A DNA stretch of 64,000 nt from Ramlibacter sp. (GCA_016713005.1 JADJPY010000008.1:38908-102907), one strand, 5' to 3'; counted from the first letter of the stretch, positions 16,696-26,197 are shown. Numbers and translations are program-made. Notes: generated by a model from the letters alone, not told the origin.

Positions 16696-18398
16696 GTGAT
16701 GTCTTCGGTGGTTGCTTCCTGGTCCCTGTCCTGGGCATGTTTCAGTGCTGCGTCCAGTGCCGCCATGAACTGGCTGACCTTGATGGGTTTGGTGAGGTAG
16801 TTGAAGAAGCCCGCTTCCAGGCCTTTTTCGATGTCGCGCGGCACCGCGTTGGCACTCAGCGCCAGGATGGGGATGTGCGCAGTCTGGGGGTCGGCACGCA
16901 GGATCTTCATGGCCTCGATGCCGCTGATGCCGGGCAGATGGATGTCCATCAGGATCACGTCGGGCAGGTACGCCCGCGCGAATTCGATGCCCACCTGCCC
17001 ATCGGCGGCGGTCAGCAGGCGCAGGTCGGAGCGGCGTGCGATCAGTTGCTCCACCAGCTCCAGGTTGGCCGGGTTGTCTTCCACGTACAGCAGGGTGCGC
17101 AGAGGCGCACCTGCCGCCACCGGTGCCTGCGGGAGCACCAGCCCGGCTTCCGGAGCAGCAAGTTGCGGCGCCGTGGTCAGGGCCAGCTCGACCCAGAACA
17201 GGCTGCCCACGCCCACCGTGCTTTCCACGCCGATCATGCCCTCCATCAGTTTCAGCAGCTTGCGGGTCACCACCAGACCGATGCCGGTGCCTTCCTCGGC
17301 GCTGGCTTCCTTGCCCATGCGGTTGAAGGGCTCGAACAGCTGGTTGAGCTGGTCCGGCGACATACCCTCACCGGTGTCACGCACGCTGATGCGCACGGCG
17401 TCCGGCGGGCTCAGCGCGCATTCCACCGTGACGGTGCCCCCGGAGCGGTTGTATTTGACGGCGTTGAACAGCAGGTTGATCAGCACCTGCTTGAGCCGCG
17501 TGCGGTCGGCCTGCACATACCAGGGCGTGGGCAGGTGCGGAAAGCTCATGGCGATGCCGCGCTTGTGGGCCTGCGGCTCGATCATGGCGCGGCACTCCAA
17601 CAAGACCTCCACCAGCGACACCGGCTCGCGCGAGACGATGACCCTGCCCGACTCGATCAACGCCAGGTCCAGCACTTCGTTGATGAGTTCCAGCAGGTAC
17701 CAGCCGGCCTTGAGGATCTGCTCCAGGTTGCGCCGCTGCCCGGGCGTGGGCACCGGCGTTCCGGTTTCCATGAGCTGCGCAAAGCCCAGGATGGCGTTGA
17801 GCGGCGTGCGCAGCTCATGGCTCATGCTGGACAGGAAATCCGTCTTGGCGCGGTTGGCCTCTTCGGCCGCAGCCATGGCGGCATTGAGCTCCAGCTCAAC
17901 TTGCTTGCGCACCGAGTTGTCGGTGCCGATCAGCAGGTAACCGATGATGTCGGAATACGCGTCGCGCAGCGCGGTAATGGACACGATCGCCGGGAAGCGG
18001 CTGCCGTCCTTGCAGATGTAGGTCAGTTCGTAGATGTCTTCAATGCCGCGCGAGGCCTTGAAGGCCAGCGCCTCAAAGCCCGGGGTGATCGGCGTTCCCA
18101 ATTCAAGGCTGAGCGCCTCGGCACGGGCCATCACCTCCTGCGGATCGTGTATGTCGCTGGGGTTGATGCGGTTGACCACCTCGGCGGCCAGGTAGCCCAG
18201 CATGCGTTCCGCCCCCACATTGAAGAGCTGGATGATCCCTTTTTCGTCCGTCGCGATGATCGAGAAATTGGCGCTGGTCAGGATCGCGTTCTGCAAGGCG
18301 CCCGTCTTGAGCAATGCCTGCTGGCGGTGGACCTCAGTGATGCCGTCTGCGGGATGCGCATCGTTGCCGCTGTCCGGCAAGGGATTCTTCCTGGACAT
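16692..18398 (-). CDS. PAS-containing hybrid sensor histidine kinase/response regulator
   Basis: A 568-residue cytoplasmic hybrid kinase starting at the ATG 18398. In order: a PAS domain (residues 35-155, FSIIATDEKGIIQLFNVGAE), a HisKA phosphoacceptor motif SHELRTPLNAILGF near 190, an HATPase domain with N box (LINLLFNAVKYN) and G boxes (DTGEGMS, EEGTGIGLVV), and a C-terminal receiver with LMDIHLPGISG and YLTKPI. No membrane segment is evident. Its stop overlaps the response regulator start by four bases. Diverges from a P450 gene. Confidence 0.92.
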   Translation of the reverse strand: MSRKNPLPDSGNDAHPADGITEVHRQQALLKTGALQNAILTSANFSIIATDEKGIIQLFNVGAERMLGYLAAEVVNRINPSDIHDPQEVMARAEALSLELGTPITPGFEALAFKASRGIEDIYELTYICKDGSRFPAIVSITALRDAYSDIIGYLLIGTDNSVRKQVELELNAAMAAAEEANRAKTDFLSSMSHELRTPLNAILGFAQLMETGTPVPTPGQRRNLEQILKAGWYLLELINEVLDLALIESGRVIVSREPVSLVEVLLECRAMIEPQAHKRGIAMSFPHLPTPWYVQADRTRLKQVLINLLFNAVKYNRSGGTVTVECALSPPDAVRISVRDTGEGMSPDQLNQLFEPFNRMGKEASAEEGTGIGLVVTRKLLKLMEGMIGVESTVGVGSLFWVELALTTAPQLAAPEAGLVLPQAPVAAGAPLRTLLYVEDNPANLELVEQLIARRSDLRLLTAADGQVGIEFARAYLPDVILMDIHLPGISGIEAMKILRADPQTAHIPILALSANAVPRDIEKGLEAGFFNYLTKPIKVSQFMAALDAALKHAQDRDQEATTEDIT

Positions 18399-18530
18399 GC
18401 GCGGGTTCCCGGTAAAGCACTGAGCCTGTGCGCTGCCGCCGGCGCTGTCCGTTCGGTAGCGCACAGACGGGGACACTTTCGCCCTTCGCCAGAGCCAGCG
18501 GAGCCCCGCACCCCGGTGTATAACCGGCTC

Positions 18531-19814
18531 ATGCTTAATGGCATCTCCATCACGCCCCCGATGAGCCCGGCCCGAGCGCGCGAGATCGCCGCCTCGCTGG
18601 ACCTGCGCGCCCTGCCCGCCGACTTCTACACCAACCCCTATCCGGTCTACGCGCAACTGCGCCAGGCCGAGCCGGTGCGCCAGATGCCCGACGGCAGCTA
18701 TTTCCTGACGCGCTACGCCGATCTGGTGGCCGTGTACCGCGATGCACAGACCTTCAGCTCGGACAAGAAGGTGGAGTTCGCACCGAAATACGGGGGCTCT
18801 CCCCTGTTCGAGCACCACACCACCAGTCTGGTGTTCAACGATCCGCCGCTGCACACACGGGTGCGCAAGCTCATCATGGGCGCGCTCACGCGCCGGGCGA
18901 TCGCCGACATGGAGCCCGGGCTTGTCACGCTGGTGGACAGCCTGCTGGACACCATCGAGGCGAAAGGCGGGGGCGACCTGATCGAGGACTTTGCCTCGGC
19001 CATCCCCGTGGAGATCATCGGCAACCTGCTGGGCGTGCCGCACGCCGACCGCGGCCCACTGCGCGGCTGGTCGCTCGCCATCCTGGGTGCGCTGGAACCC
19101 AGGCTGACACCGCAGCAGGAAGCCGCCGGCAACCAGAGCGTGACCGAAATGCTGGCCTACCTGCGCGAGCTGGTGCGCGAGCGCCGTGCCCGCCCCGGCG
19201 ACCCGGAGCACGACGTGCTGACGCGCCTCATCCAGGGCGAAGGCAGCGACAGGCTGAGCGAAGTGGAGCTGCTGCAGAACTGCATCTTCATCCTCAACGC
19301 CGGCCACGAGACCACCACCAACCTGATTGGCAATGCACTGGTCTGCCTGCAGGAGTGGCCCGCCGAGAAGGCGGATTTGCTATCAAAAATGGAGCGGCTC
19401 AGCGAGGATCCACGGGGGCTGGAGGCAGTTTTGAACCCTGCGGTGGACGAATTCCTGCGTTTTGAGTCGTCCAACCAGCTGGGCAACCGCCGCGCCACGC
19501 GGGCGTGCGAGGTCGGCGGCGTTCCGCTGGAATCGGGCGCGCTGGTGACGCTTGGCATCGGCGCGGCCAACCGCGATCCGGCGCAGTTTGCCAACCCGGA
19601 CGTGCTGGACCTGTCGCGTCCGGACTGTCGCCATCTGGCTTTCGGCTTTGGCATCCACCAGTGTGCGGGCCTGAGCCTGGCGCGGCTGGAGGGGCGCATT
19701 GCCATCGGACGCTTTCTGGCTCGCTTTCCGCAGTACCGGTTGAGCGAGAGCCCCGTGCGCGGCGGTCGCGCGCGTTTCAGGGGTTTCTTGCGTGCGCCCT
19801 TCGGCGTGGCCTAA
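18531..19814 (+). CDS. Cytochrome P450
   Basis: A 427-residue soluble bacterial P450. I-helix oxygen motif NAGHETTTN near residue 260, the EFLRFES ExxR region near 310, and the heme-cysteine loop AFGFGIHQCAGLSLARLEG near 370 are intact. Between the I helix and ExxR, a copy of the family-1 repeat (19379-19435) is translated in frame as a stretch of about 19 residues (LLSKMERLSEDPRGLEAVL). That gives a longer J-region than usual. The substrate and redox partner are not encoded nearby. A small membrane-protein gene follows 29 bases later. Confidence 0.9.
   Translation: MLNGISITPPMSPARAREIAASLDLRALPADFYTNPYPVYAQLRQAEPVRQMPDGSYFLTRYADLVAVYRDAQTFSSDKKVEFAPKYGGSPLFEHHTTSLVFNDPPLHTRVRKLIMGALTRRAIADMEPGLVTLVDSLLDTIEAKGGGDLIEDFASAIPVEIIGNLLGVPHADRGPLRGWSLAILGALEPRLTPQQEAAGNQSVTEMLAYLRELVRERRARPGDPEHDVLTRLIQGEGSDRLSEVELLQNCIFILNAGHETTTNLIGNALVCLQEWPAEKADLLSKMERLSEDPRGLEAVLNPAVDEFLRFESSNQLGNRRATRACEVGGVPLESGALVTLGIGAANRDPAQFANPDVLDLSRPDCRHLAFGFGIHQCAGLSLARLEGRIAIGRFLARFPQYRLSESPVRGGRARFRGFLRAPFGVA
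19379..19435 (+). repeat. Family-1 palindromic repeat, copy 2 (inside P450 gene)
   Basis: GCTATCAAAAATGGAGC followed by CACGGGGGCTGGAGG and a TTTTGAA end. The first hairpin arm has drifted (GGAGC for TAGC), consistent with selection for coding. Read in frame and in sense by the P450 gene. Confidence 0.72.
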
Positions 19815-19843
19815 ACTGCAACGCACAGGCCAGGAGACAACCC

Positions 19844-20206
19844 ATGGACACCAGCACCACCGCCGATCCCAACCCCAATCCCGCCCCGGGCGCCGCCGTC
19901 GACCCGCGCAGCTTCACCAGCTTCGCGCAGTTCTATCCGTTCTACCTGGGCGAGCACCGCAACACCACCTGCCGGCGGCTGCACTTTGTGGGCTCGTCGC
20001 TGGGTCTGGTGTTCCTGGCCACGATGTTGGCCACGGGCAACCTGCTGTGGCTGCTGGCGGGCCTGCTGTGCGGCTACGCCTTTGCCTGGATCGGGCACTT
20101 TGGCTTCGAGAAGAACAAACCCGCGAGCTTCAAGCGCCCGCTGTACAGCTTCATGGGCGACTGGGTGATGTACAAGGACATCTGGACGGGCAGGATCCCG
20201 TTCTGA
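19844..20206 (+). CDS. DUF962 / Mpo1-like membrane protein
   Basis: A 120-residue protein with the DUF962 pattern: FYPFYLGEHRNTTCRRLHFVG near residue 30, two membrane helices, then GHFGFEKNKPASF and the PLYSFMGDW motif. The yeast relative Mpo1 is an iron-dependent dioxygenase of fatty-acid alpha-oxidation. The conserved His residues of HRN, LHFVG and GHFGFEKN are present, so a related lipid role is possible but not shown. Start at 19844 follows an AGGAG ribosome site. Confidence 0.8.
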   Translation: MDTSTTADPNPNPAPGAAVDPRSFTSFAQFYPFYLGEHRNTTCRRLHFVGSSLGLVFLATMLATGNLLWLLAGLLCGYAFAWIGHFGFEKNKPASFKRPLYSFMGDWVMYKDIWTGRIPF

Positions 20207-20210
20207 AACC

Positions 20211-20271
20211 GCTATCTTTTTTGTAGCGCCTCAGCAAGCCGGGACGCGGGCTGGAGGCCGTTTTTCCATAT
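20211..20271 (+). repeat. Family-1 palindromic repeat, copy 3 (3' end of yihY gene)
   Basis: GCTATCTTTTTTGTAGC and the CGGGCTGGAGGCCGTTTTT half. On the minus strand it encodes the last 20 or so residues and the stop codon of the YihY protein. Confidence 0.75.
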
Positions 20272-21405
20272 AAAGTCGGTTGATTCCGAGGGTGCCAGCA
20301 GCAGCCGCTGCGCCAGCGCCGACAGCGGGGCCTGTTCTGCGTCGGCCAGCAGCACCAGGCGGCCGTCTTCGAGACGCCCCACCCAGTCGATGGCGGCCAT
20401 CGACTCCACCACCGGCTCCAGCTCCAGCGTGTCCACGTGCAGCTGGCGCGCCAGCAAGGCCATGTCCGTTCCCGCCTGACCCTGCTGCCTCGCGGCGTGC
20501 AGCGCCTGCAGCACCTCCACGCCCAGCTGGAACTGCCAGCCCGCGTAGCCGCCGCGGCGCGCCACGCCGCCCAGCAGGCTGGGCAGGTAGGCGGCGATCA
20601 CCGCGCCCAGCAGCAGCACCACCCACACCACGTAGATCCACAGCAGCAGGATGGGCACCGACGCAAACGCACCGTAGATGGCCGAGTAGGTGGGCACCGC
20701 CTTCAGGTACGCGGCCAGCCCGGCCTTGGCCAGCTCCAGCCCGACCGCCACAAACACACCGCCCGCGAGCGCGTGGCGCCACTTCACCAGCGTGTTGGGC
20801 ACGTAGTGGTACAGCGCGGCGACGCCGGCAGACATCATCGCAAACTCGATCACATTCAGCAGCGCCTTGACGCTGCCCGGCATGGCACTCACCACCCCGC
20901 GCGAGGCCGACAGCGCGTAGGACGTCATCGCCAGGCTGGCGGCCAGCAGCAACGGCCCCAGCGTCAGCACGGCCCAGTACATCAGCACACGCTGCGCCAG
21001 CGGCCGCGGGCGGCGCACCCGCCAGATGGCGTTGAGCGTGCGGTCAATCGTCAGGATCAGCGAGATCGCCGTCACCAGCAGGAAGCCCACGCCCACCAGC
21101 CCGAGCCGGCTGGCCTTGGTGGCGAATTGCGTGAGGTAGCCCATCACCTGCTTGGCGATGGCCTCGGGGATCAGGCTCTCGGCCAGCCACTGCTGCAGCG
21201 TGCCCTGCAGCTTGCCGAACATCGGGAAGGCGCTGAACACCGCCAGGATCACCGCGAACAGCGGCACCATGGAGATGACGGTGGTGAAGGTCAGGCTGCT
21301 GGCCGTGTTGCCCAGCCGGTCCTCGCGAAACCGCTCCAGCAGCGTGGCACCCGTCGCGCGCCAGGGAAACGTCTTCAGGGCCTGCAGCGCGTCGTCCAGT
21401 TTCAT
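20212..21405 (-). CDS. YihY/BrkB family inner-membrane protein
   Basis: A 397-residue protein of the YihY/virulence factor BrkB family (once misannotated as RNase BN). An N-terminal cytoplasmic stretch with FREDRLGNTASSLTFTTVISMVPL leads into about six membrane helices, then a hydrophilic C-terminal domain (about residues 290-397) of winged-helix type. The final residues DFIWKNGLQPASRLAEALQ are family-1 repeat sequence. A start four codons earlier (21417) is equally possible. It diverges from the DUF2069 gene with a gap of only some 20 bases. Confidence 0.85.
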   Translation of the reverse strand: MKLDDALQALKTFPWRATGATLLERFREDRLGNTASSLTFTTVISMVPLFAVILAVFSAFPMFGKLQGTLQQWLAESLIPEAIAKQVMGYLTQFATKASRLGLVGVGFLLVTAISLILTIDRTLNAIWRVRRPRPLAQRVLMYWAVLTLGPLLLAASLAMTSYALSASRGVVSAMPGSVKALLNVIEFAMMSAGVAALYHYVPNTLVKWRHALAGGVFVAVGLELAKAGLAAYLKAVPTYSAIYGAFASVPILLLWIYVVWVVLLLGAVIAAYLPSLLGGVARRGGYAGWQFQLGVEVLQALHAARQQGQAGTDMALLARQLHVDTLELEPVVESMAAIDWVGRLEDGRLVLLADAEQAPLSALAQRLLLAPSESTDFIWKNGLQPASRLAEALQKR

Positions 21406-21426
21406 GGCCGCTATCATGCCACCACG

Positions 21427-21834
21427 ATGAGCGCGCCCACCCCTGCAGCCGGCACCCCCACACCCCAGGTGCAGCGCACCCGCAGCGTGGCCGTGGCCAG
21501 CCTGCTGGGGCTGATCGTGCTGGGCCTGTTGTGGGAGCTGTGGCTGGCCCCGGTGCGACCCGGCGGCTCCTGGCTGGCGCTGAAAGTGTTGCCACTGTGC
21601 ATTCCGCTGGCCGGGCTTATGAAGAACCGCATGTACACCTACCGCTGGCTCAGCCTGATGGTGTGGCTGTATTTCACCGAGGGCGTGGTTCGCGCCACCA
21701 CCGACCGCGCGCCCAGCGCCTGGCTGGCGCTGGTGGAGGTGGCGCTGTGCCTCACCCTGTTTGTCGCATGCACCCTCCATGTGCGCCTGCGCCTGAAGAA
21801 CGCCGCCGATGCCACCCCTGTCGCCTCTGCCTGA
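21427..21834 (+). CDS. DUF2069 membrane protein
   Basis: A 135-residue protein with about four membrane helices and the DUF2069 pattern LPLCIPLAGLMKNRMYTYRW followed by YFTEGVVRA. Function unknown in the family. The first 20 residues are Pro/Thr-rich and cytoplasmic. The gene overlaps the downstream FAD-oxidase gene by 26 bases in another frame, so the two are translationally linked. Confidence 0.82.
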   Translation: MSAPTPAAGTPTPQVQRTRSVAVASLLGLIVLGLLWELWLAPVRPGGSWLALKVLPLCIPLAGLMKNRMYTYRWLSLMVWLYFTEGVVRATTDRAPSAWLALVEVALCLTLFVACTLHVRLRLKNAADATPVASA

Positions 21835-23242
21835 CACCCTGCGCCAGATCGTGGGCGCACCCCATGTATTGACGCACGACGACCCCGGCACGGACCTCAC
21901 CGCCTGGGAGCAGGACTGGCGCCGCCGCGTGCGCGGCCGCGCGCTGGCCGTCGTGCGCCCCGGCAACACGGAGGAAGTGGCCGCTGTCGTGCGGGCCTGT
22001 GCCGCCGCCGGCGCCCCGCTGGTGCCCCAGGGCGGCAACACCGGGCTGGTGGTGGGCTCCACGCCCGACGCCAGCGGCACGCAGGTGGTGCTGAGCCTGA
22101 CCCGGATGAACCGCGTGCGCGCCCTGGACGCCGCCAACCTCACGCTGACGGTGGAGGCCGGTTGCATCCTGCAAACACTGCAGGAGGCTGCCGCCAAAGA
22201 CGGCTTCCTGTTCCCGCTGAGCCTGGCGGCCGAGGGCAGCTGCACCATCGGCGGCAACCTGGCCACCAACGCCGGCGGCACGCAGGTGGTGCGCTACGGC
22301 AACGCGCGCGACCTCTGCCTGGGGCTGGAAGTCGTCACGGCGCAGGGCGAGGTGTGGCACGGCCTCACCGGCCTGCGCAAGGACAACACCGGCTACGACC
22401 TGCGTGACCTCTTCATCGGCAGCGAGGGCACGCTGGGTGTGATCACCGCCGCCACCATGAAGCTGTACCCCCTGCCCGCGGCCACCCTCTCCGCCTGGGC
22501 GGCCGTGCCCACGCTGGACGCCGCCGTATCCCTGTTGGGCCTGGCGCACCGCCACCTGGGCGCCGGTCTCACCGGCTTTGAGGTGATGGGCCAGTTTGCG
22601 CTGGACCTGGTGGCCAGACACTTTGCGCAGCTGCGCGTGCCGCTGTACCAGGGCACGCCCTACTGCGTGCTGCTGGAGGCGTCCGACAGCGAATCCGAAG
22701 ACCACGCGCGCGGCCGATTCGAGGCGCTGCTGGAAGCGGCCATGGAGCAGGGCTGCATCAGCGACGCGGTGATCCCCGAGAGCCTGGCCCAGGCGCAGCA
22801 GCTGTGGCACATCCGCGAGAGCATCCCGCTGGCGCAGGCCGAAGAAGGCCTGAACATCAAGCACGACATCTCCATCCCCGTGTCGCGCATCCCCGCGTTC
22901 TGCGCGCACACCGATGCGCTGCTGGCGCAGCAGATCCCCGGCGTGCGGCTGGTCAACTTTGGCCACCTGGGCGACGGCAACCTGCACTACAACGTGCAGG
23001 CGCCCGAGGGCGGCGACGCGGCGGCCTTCCTGCGCGATCAGGAGGAGCGCGTCAACACGCTGGTGTTTGATGCCGTGCGGGCGTTCGACGGCTCCATCTC
23101 GGCCGAACACGGCGTGGGTGACCTGAAAGCCGCGAAGCTGCCGGCCTACAAATCGGCCGTGGCCCTGCAGATGATGCGCGCGATCAAGCAGGCGCTGGAC
23201 CCGCAGAACATCATGAACCCGGGTCGGGTGCTACAGAATTGA
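21809..23242 (+). CDS. FAD-binding oxidase/dehydrogenase (GlcD / D-2-hydroxyacid type)
   Basis: A 477-residue flavoprotein of the VAO fold. FAD-binding region VPQGGNTGLVVGS near residue 70 and GGNLATNAGGTQVVRYGN near 145; C-terminal FAD-oxidase domain with NFGHLGDGNLHYNV, GSISAEHGVG and the terminal DPQNIMNPGRVL. Relatives oxidise D-lactate, glycolate or D-2-hydroxyglutarate. The substrate cannot be settled from sequence. The last codons and the TGA stop are supplied by a family-1 repeat starting at 23230. Confidence 0.88.
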   Translation: MPPLSPLPDTLRQIVGAPHVLTHDDPGTDLTAWEQDWRRRVRGRALAVVRPGNTEEVAAVVRACAAAGAPLVPQGGNTGLVVGSTPDASGTQVVLSLTRMNRVRALDAANLTLTVEAGCILQTLQEAAAKDGFLFPLSLAAEGSCTIGGNLATNAGGTQVVRYGNARDLCLGLEVVTAQGEVWHGLTGLRKDNTGYDLRDLFIGSEGTLGVITAATMKLYPLPAATLSAWAAVPTLDAAVSLLGLAHRHLGAGLTGFEVMGQFALDLVARHFAQLRVPLYQGTPYCVLLEASDSESEDHARGRFEALLEAAMEQGCISDAVIPESLAQAQQLWHIRESIPLAQAEEGLNIKHDISIPVSRIPAFCAHTDALLAQQIPGVRLVNFGHLGDGNLHYNVQAPEGGDAAAFLRDQEERVNTLVFDAVRAFDGSISAEHGVGDLKAAKLPAYKSAVALQMMRAIKQALDPQNIMNPGRVLQN

Positions 23243-23294
23243 TAGCGGCTTAGCGAGATTGGACGGTGGCTGCAGGCCGATTTGGCACTGAAAA
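23230..23294 (+). repeat. Family-1 palindromic repeat, copy 4 (spans stop codon of FAD oxidase)
   Basis: GCTACAGAATTGATAGC, then GGTGGCTGCAGGCCGATTTGG and a terminal AAAA. The TGA at 23240-23242 inside the first hairpin is the stop of the upstream gene; the copy ends just before the malic enzyme stop. Confidence 0.75.
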
Positions 23295-23300
23295 TCGCCC

Positions 23301-24632
23301 TCAGCGCGCCAGCGCCCGTGCCAGCCGCTCCAGCCGCGCCCGGTAGGCGGCGGCGTCATGGGGACGGCGGGCAAAGCCGGTGTCGGCGGCGGCCTGCGCG
23401 ACACGCGAAGACACAGCCACGAGCAGGCGATCGTCCAGCAGCGTGGGCAGCAGCTTGGCCGGGCCGAAGGCAGCGTCGCTGCGGGCCAGCTCGGCCAGAG
23501 CCAGCACGGCGGCCTTCTTCATCGCCTCGTTGATCTGGGGCGCGCCCACGTCCAGCGCTGCGCGAAACAGGTAGGGGAAGCACAGCGCGTTGTTGACCTG
23601 GTTGGGGTAGTCCGAACGGCCGGTGGCGGTGATGGCGTCCGGCGCCACGGCCATGACCCGCTCGGGCCGAATCTCGGGCTCGGGGTTGGCCAGGCCGAAC
23701 ACGACGGGCCGCGGCGCCATGCTTTTGACCATGGACTGGGTCACCGCGCCGGGGCCGGACAGGCCAAGCACAACGTCGGCACCCACCAATGCATCGGCCA
23801 GGGTGCGGGCGGCGGTGTCTCTCGCCCATGCGGCCTTCTCGCCGGTGTCGCCCCGGCCGCTGTGGATCACGCCGCGGGAGTCGCAGACGACGGTGTTGGC
23901 CTTGCTCAGGCCCAGGCTCACCAGCAGTTCGAGGCAGGCGATGGCGGCAGCGCCTGCGCCGTTGCACACCAGCTTGACGTCCTCAAGCCGCTTGCCCTGC
24001 AGGTGCAGCGCGTTGGTCAACCCGGCCGCCACCACGATGGCCGTGCCGTGCTGGTCGTCGTGGAACACGGGGATGGGCAATCGCGCGCGCAGCGCCCGCT
24101 CCACCTCGAAGCATTCGGGGGCCTTGATGTCTTCGAGGTTGATGCCGCCAAAGGTGGGGTGCAGGCTGGCAATGATCTCGATGAGCTTCTTGGGGTCGGT
24201 CTCGTCGATCTCGATGTCAAAGGCGTCGATGCCGGCAAACCGCTTGAACAGCACCGCCTTGCCTTCCATCACCGGCTTGCCGGCAACGGCGCCGATGTTG
24301 CCCAGCCCCAGCACGGCCGTGCCGTTGGTGATGACGGCCACCAGGTTGCCCTTGGCGGTGAAGTCCCAGGCCAGGGCCGGGTCGCGGGCGATCTCCAGGC
24401 AGGGCATGGCCACGCCAGGCGAGTACGCCAGCGACAGGTCGTCCAGCGAAGCCACACGCTTGGTGACCTGGATGCCGATCTTGCCGCCCACGTCGTCGGC
24501 ATTCTGGGCGCGGTGGTAGGCGAGCGCGGCCTCTCGCAGGTGCGCGCCTTCGTCCTCCGCGGCGGCCTGGAACTGCTGGTGCTGGTCCGTGGGGGTGGCT
24601 GTCTCGTTGCCGGCGTGTTGTTGTGTGGTCAT
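23301..24632 (-). CDS. NAD(P)-dependent malic enzyme
   Basis: A 443-residue short-form malic enzyme (malate to pyruvate plus CO2). Landmarks: LAYSPGVAMPCLEI near residue 70, the metal-binding EDIKAPECFEVE and FHDDQHGTAIV near 160, and the Rossmann segment VCNGAGAAAIACLELL near 195. It lacks the phosphotransacetylase-like C-terminal domain of MaeB. The start at 24632 was chosen because upstream codons overlap the thymidylate synthase promoter. The C-terminal 25 residues are Arg/Ala rich. Confidence 0.9.
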   Translation of the reverse strand: MTTQQHAGNETATPTDQHQQFQAAAEDEGAHLREAALAYHRAQNADDVGGKIGIQVTKRVASLDDLSLAYSPGVAMPCLEIARDPALAWDFTAKGNLVAVITNGTAVLGLGNIGAVAGKPVMEGKAVLFKRFAGIDAFDIEIDETDPKKLIEIIASLHPTFGGINLEDIKAPECFEVERALRARLPIPVFHDDQHGTAIVVAAGLTNALHLQGKRLEDVKLVCNGAGAAAIACLELLVSLGLSKANTVVCDSRGVIHSGRGDTGEKAAWARDTAARTLADALVGADVVLGLSGPGAVTQSMVKSMAPRPVVFGLANPEPEIRPERVMAVAPDAITATGRSDYPNQVNNALCFPYLFRAALDVGAPQINEAMKKAAVLALAELARSDAAFGPAKLLPTLLDDRLLVAVSSRVAQAAADTGFARRPHDAAAYRARLERLARALAR

Positions 24633-24770
24633 GTCCGGGGTGCTCTGGGTGAGGGAGGGGTATTGTCGCGCCGGGGATGGCTGTTGCGGCTGCGGGTTTC
24701 CACATGGCAAAGGCCAAACACCTTTGCCTTGCGCATAAAATTTGCGCAATCTGCATGGAGCCTATTGAGA

Positions 24771-25604
24771 ATGACCCAGCGCCCCGTCCGCTCCCAGTAC
24801 GAAGACTTCATGCGCCATGTGTACACCACCGGCGCGCCCAAGACCGACCGCACCGGCACCGGCACAAAAAGCGTGTTCGGCTACCAGATGCGGTTTGACC
24901 TGAACGAGGGCTTCCCGCTGGTCACCACCAAAAAGGTGCACCTCAAGAGCATCATCGTCGAGCTGCTGTGGTTCCTCACCGGCAGCAGCAACAACAACTG
25001 GCTCAAGGAACGCGGCGTCACGATCTGGGACGAGTGGGCCCGCCCCGACGGTGACCTGGGCCCGGTGTACGGCGTGCAGTGGCGCAGCTGGCCCACACCC
25101 GACGGCGGCCACATCGACCAGATCAGCGAGGTCATCCACACGCTCAAGACCAACCCCGACAGCCGCCGCATCATCGTGAGCGCCTGGAACGTGGCCGAGC
25201 TGGACAAGATGGCGCTGATGCCCTGCCACGCGTTCTTCCAGTTCTATGTGGCGCCCTCCCCTGTGGCGGGCGAGCCCGCGCGGCTGTCGTGCCAGCTGTA
25301 CCAGCGCAGCGCCGACATCTTCCTGGGCGTGCCGTTCAACATTGCCAGCTACGCGCTGCTCACCCACATGGTGGCGCAGCAGTGCGGCCTGGCGGTGGGC
25401 GACTTCATCTGGACGGGCGGCGACTGCCACATCTACAGCAACCACCACGAGCAGGTGGAACTGCAGCTCAGCCGCACGCCCCACCCCTACCCCGTGCTGA
25501 ACATCAAGGGCCAGCCCGACAGCATCTTTGGCTACGAGTACGAGGACTTTGAGGTGCTGGAGTACCAGTGCCATCCGGCGATCAAGGCGCCTGTGGCGGT
25601 CTGA
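24771..25604 (+). CDS. thyA: Thymidylate synthase
   Basis: A 277-residue ThyA. The dUMP-binding Arg region KTDRTGTGTKS, the folate region ELLWFLTGSSNNNWL, the catalytic Cys in LMPCHAFFQFYV near residue 155 and QRSADIFLGVPFNIASYA are present. It methylates dUMP to dTMP using methylene-tetrahydrofolate. A small insertion (SPVAGEPAR) follows the catalytic loop. Dihydrofolate reductase, which regenerates the folate cofactor, is encoded directly downstream. Confidence 0.97.
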   Translation: MTQRPVRSQYEDFMRHVYTTGAPKTDRTGTGTKSVFGYQMRFDLNEGFPLVTTKKVHLKSIIVELLWFLTGSSNNNWLKERGVTIWDEWARPDGDLGPVYGVQWRSWPTPDGGHIDQISEVIHTLKTNPDSRRIIVSAWNVAELDKMALMPCHAFFQFYVAPSPVAGEPARLSCQLYQRSADIFLGVPFNIASYALLTHMVAQQCGLAVGDFIWTGGDCHIYSNHHEQVELQLSRTPHPYPVLNIKGQPDSIFGYEYEDFEVLEYQCHPAIKAPVAV

Positions 25605-25612
25605 AGCGAAGC

Positions 25613-26197
25613 ATGGTCAGTAGTTTCCATGGGTGTTTGTTTTTGGGTTTTGGGGGTGGGGGTGTGCTGGCTTTTGTTTTTGCTCGCGCGGGACGGGCGA
25701 AAATCCACCTGATCTGGGCGCAGGCCCGCAACGGCGTCATCGGGCGCGACGGCAAGCTGCCCTGGCACATGCCGGAGGACCTGGCGCACTTCAAGGCCAC
25801 CACGCTGGGCTGCCCGGTTGTCATGGGGCGGCGCACCTGGGATTCGCTGCCGCCGCGCTTTCGGCCGCTGCCGGGGCGCACCAACATCGTCATCACCGGC
25901 CAGGCAGACTGGCATCACGACGGCGTCCCGGTGGCGCGCGATCTGGCGCAGGCGCTGCAGATGTGCGGGCAGTTGCCGGGCGTCGCCACCGTGTGGGTGA
26001 TCGGCGGCGCGCAGGTCTACGCGCAGGCGCTGCCGCTGGCGCGTCGCGCCGTGGTGACCGAGATCGAGGCCGACTTCGAAGGCGATGCGTATGCGCCAAC
26101 CTTCGGCCCCGGCTGGCAGCGCACCGCGCGCGAGGCGCACGTGTCGTCCACCGGCGTGGCCTACAGCTTCAATACCTACGACAACACCCAGATCTGA
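25613..26197 (+). CDS. folA: Dihydrofolate reductase
   Basis: The DHFR domain is plain: IHLIWAQARNGVIGRDGKLPWHMPEDL, VVMGRRTWDSLP, and WVIGGAQVYAQALPLARR. It reduces dihydrofolate with NADPH and partners ThyA. The start is uncertain. The ATG at 25613 adds about 32 hydrophobic, Gly/Phe-rich residues before the domain, coded by an odd T-rich run. A GTG near 25660, much closer to the first beta strand, may be the real start. Length from the domain start agrees with the family. Confidence 0.88.
   Translation: MVSSFHGCLFLGFGGGGVLAFVFARAGRAKIHLIWAQARNGVIGRDGKLPWHMPEDLAHFKATTLGCPVVMGRRTWDSLPPRFRPLPGRTNIVITGQADWHHDGVPVARDLAQALQMCGQLPGVATVWVIGGAQVYAQALPLARRAVVTEIEADFEGDAYAPTFGPGWQRTAREAHVSSTGVAYSFNTYDNTQI

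Noticed and set aside
16662..18530. Plus-strand open frame of over 600 codons running into the P450 gene
   Set aside because: It is the mirror of the hybrid kinase gene, with His/Gln/Gly-rich low-complexity translation; the P450 starts at 18531.
25620..25680. T/G-rich tract as a terminator between thyA and folA
   Set aside because: No stem-loop precedes it, and folA lies immediately downstream on the same strand.
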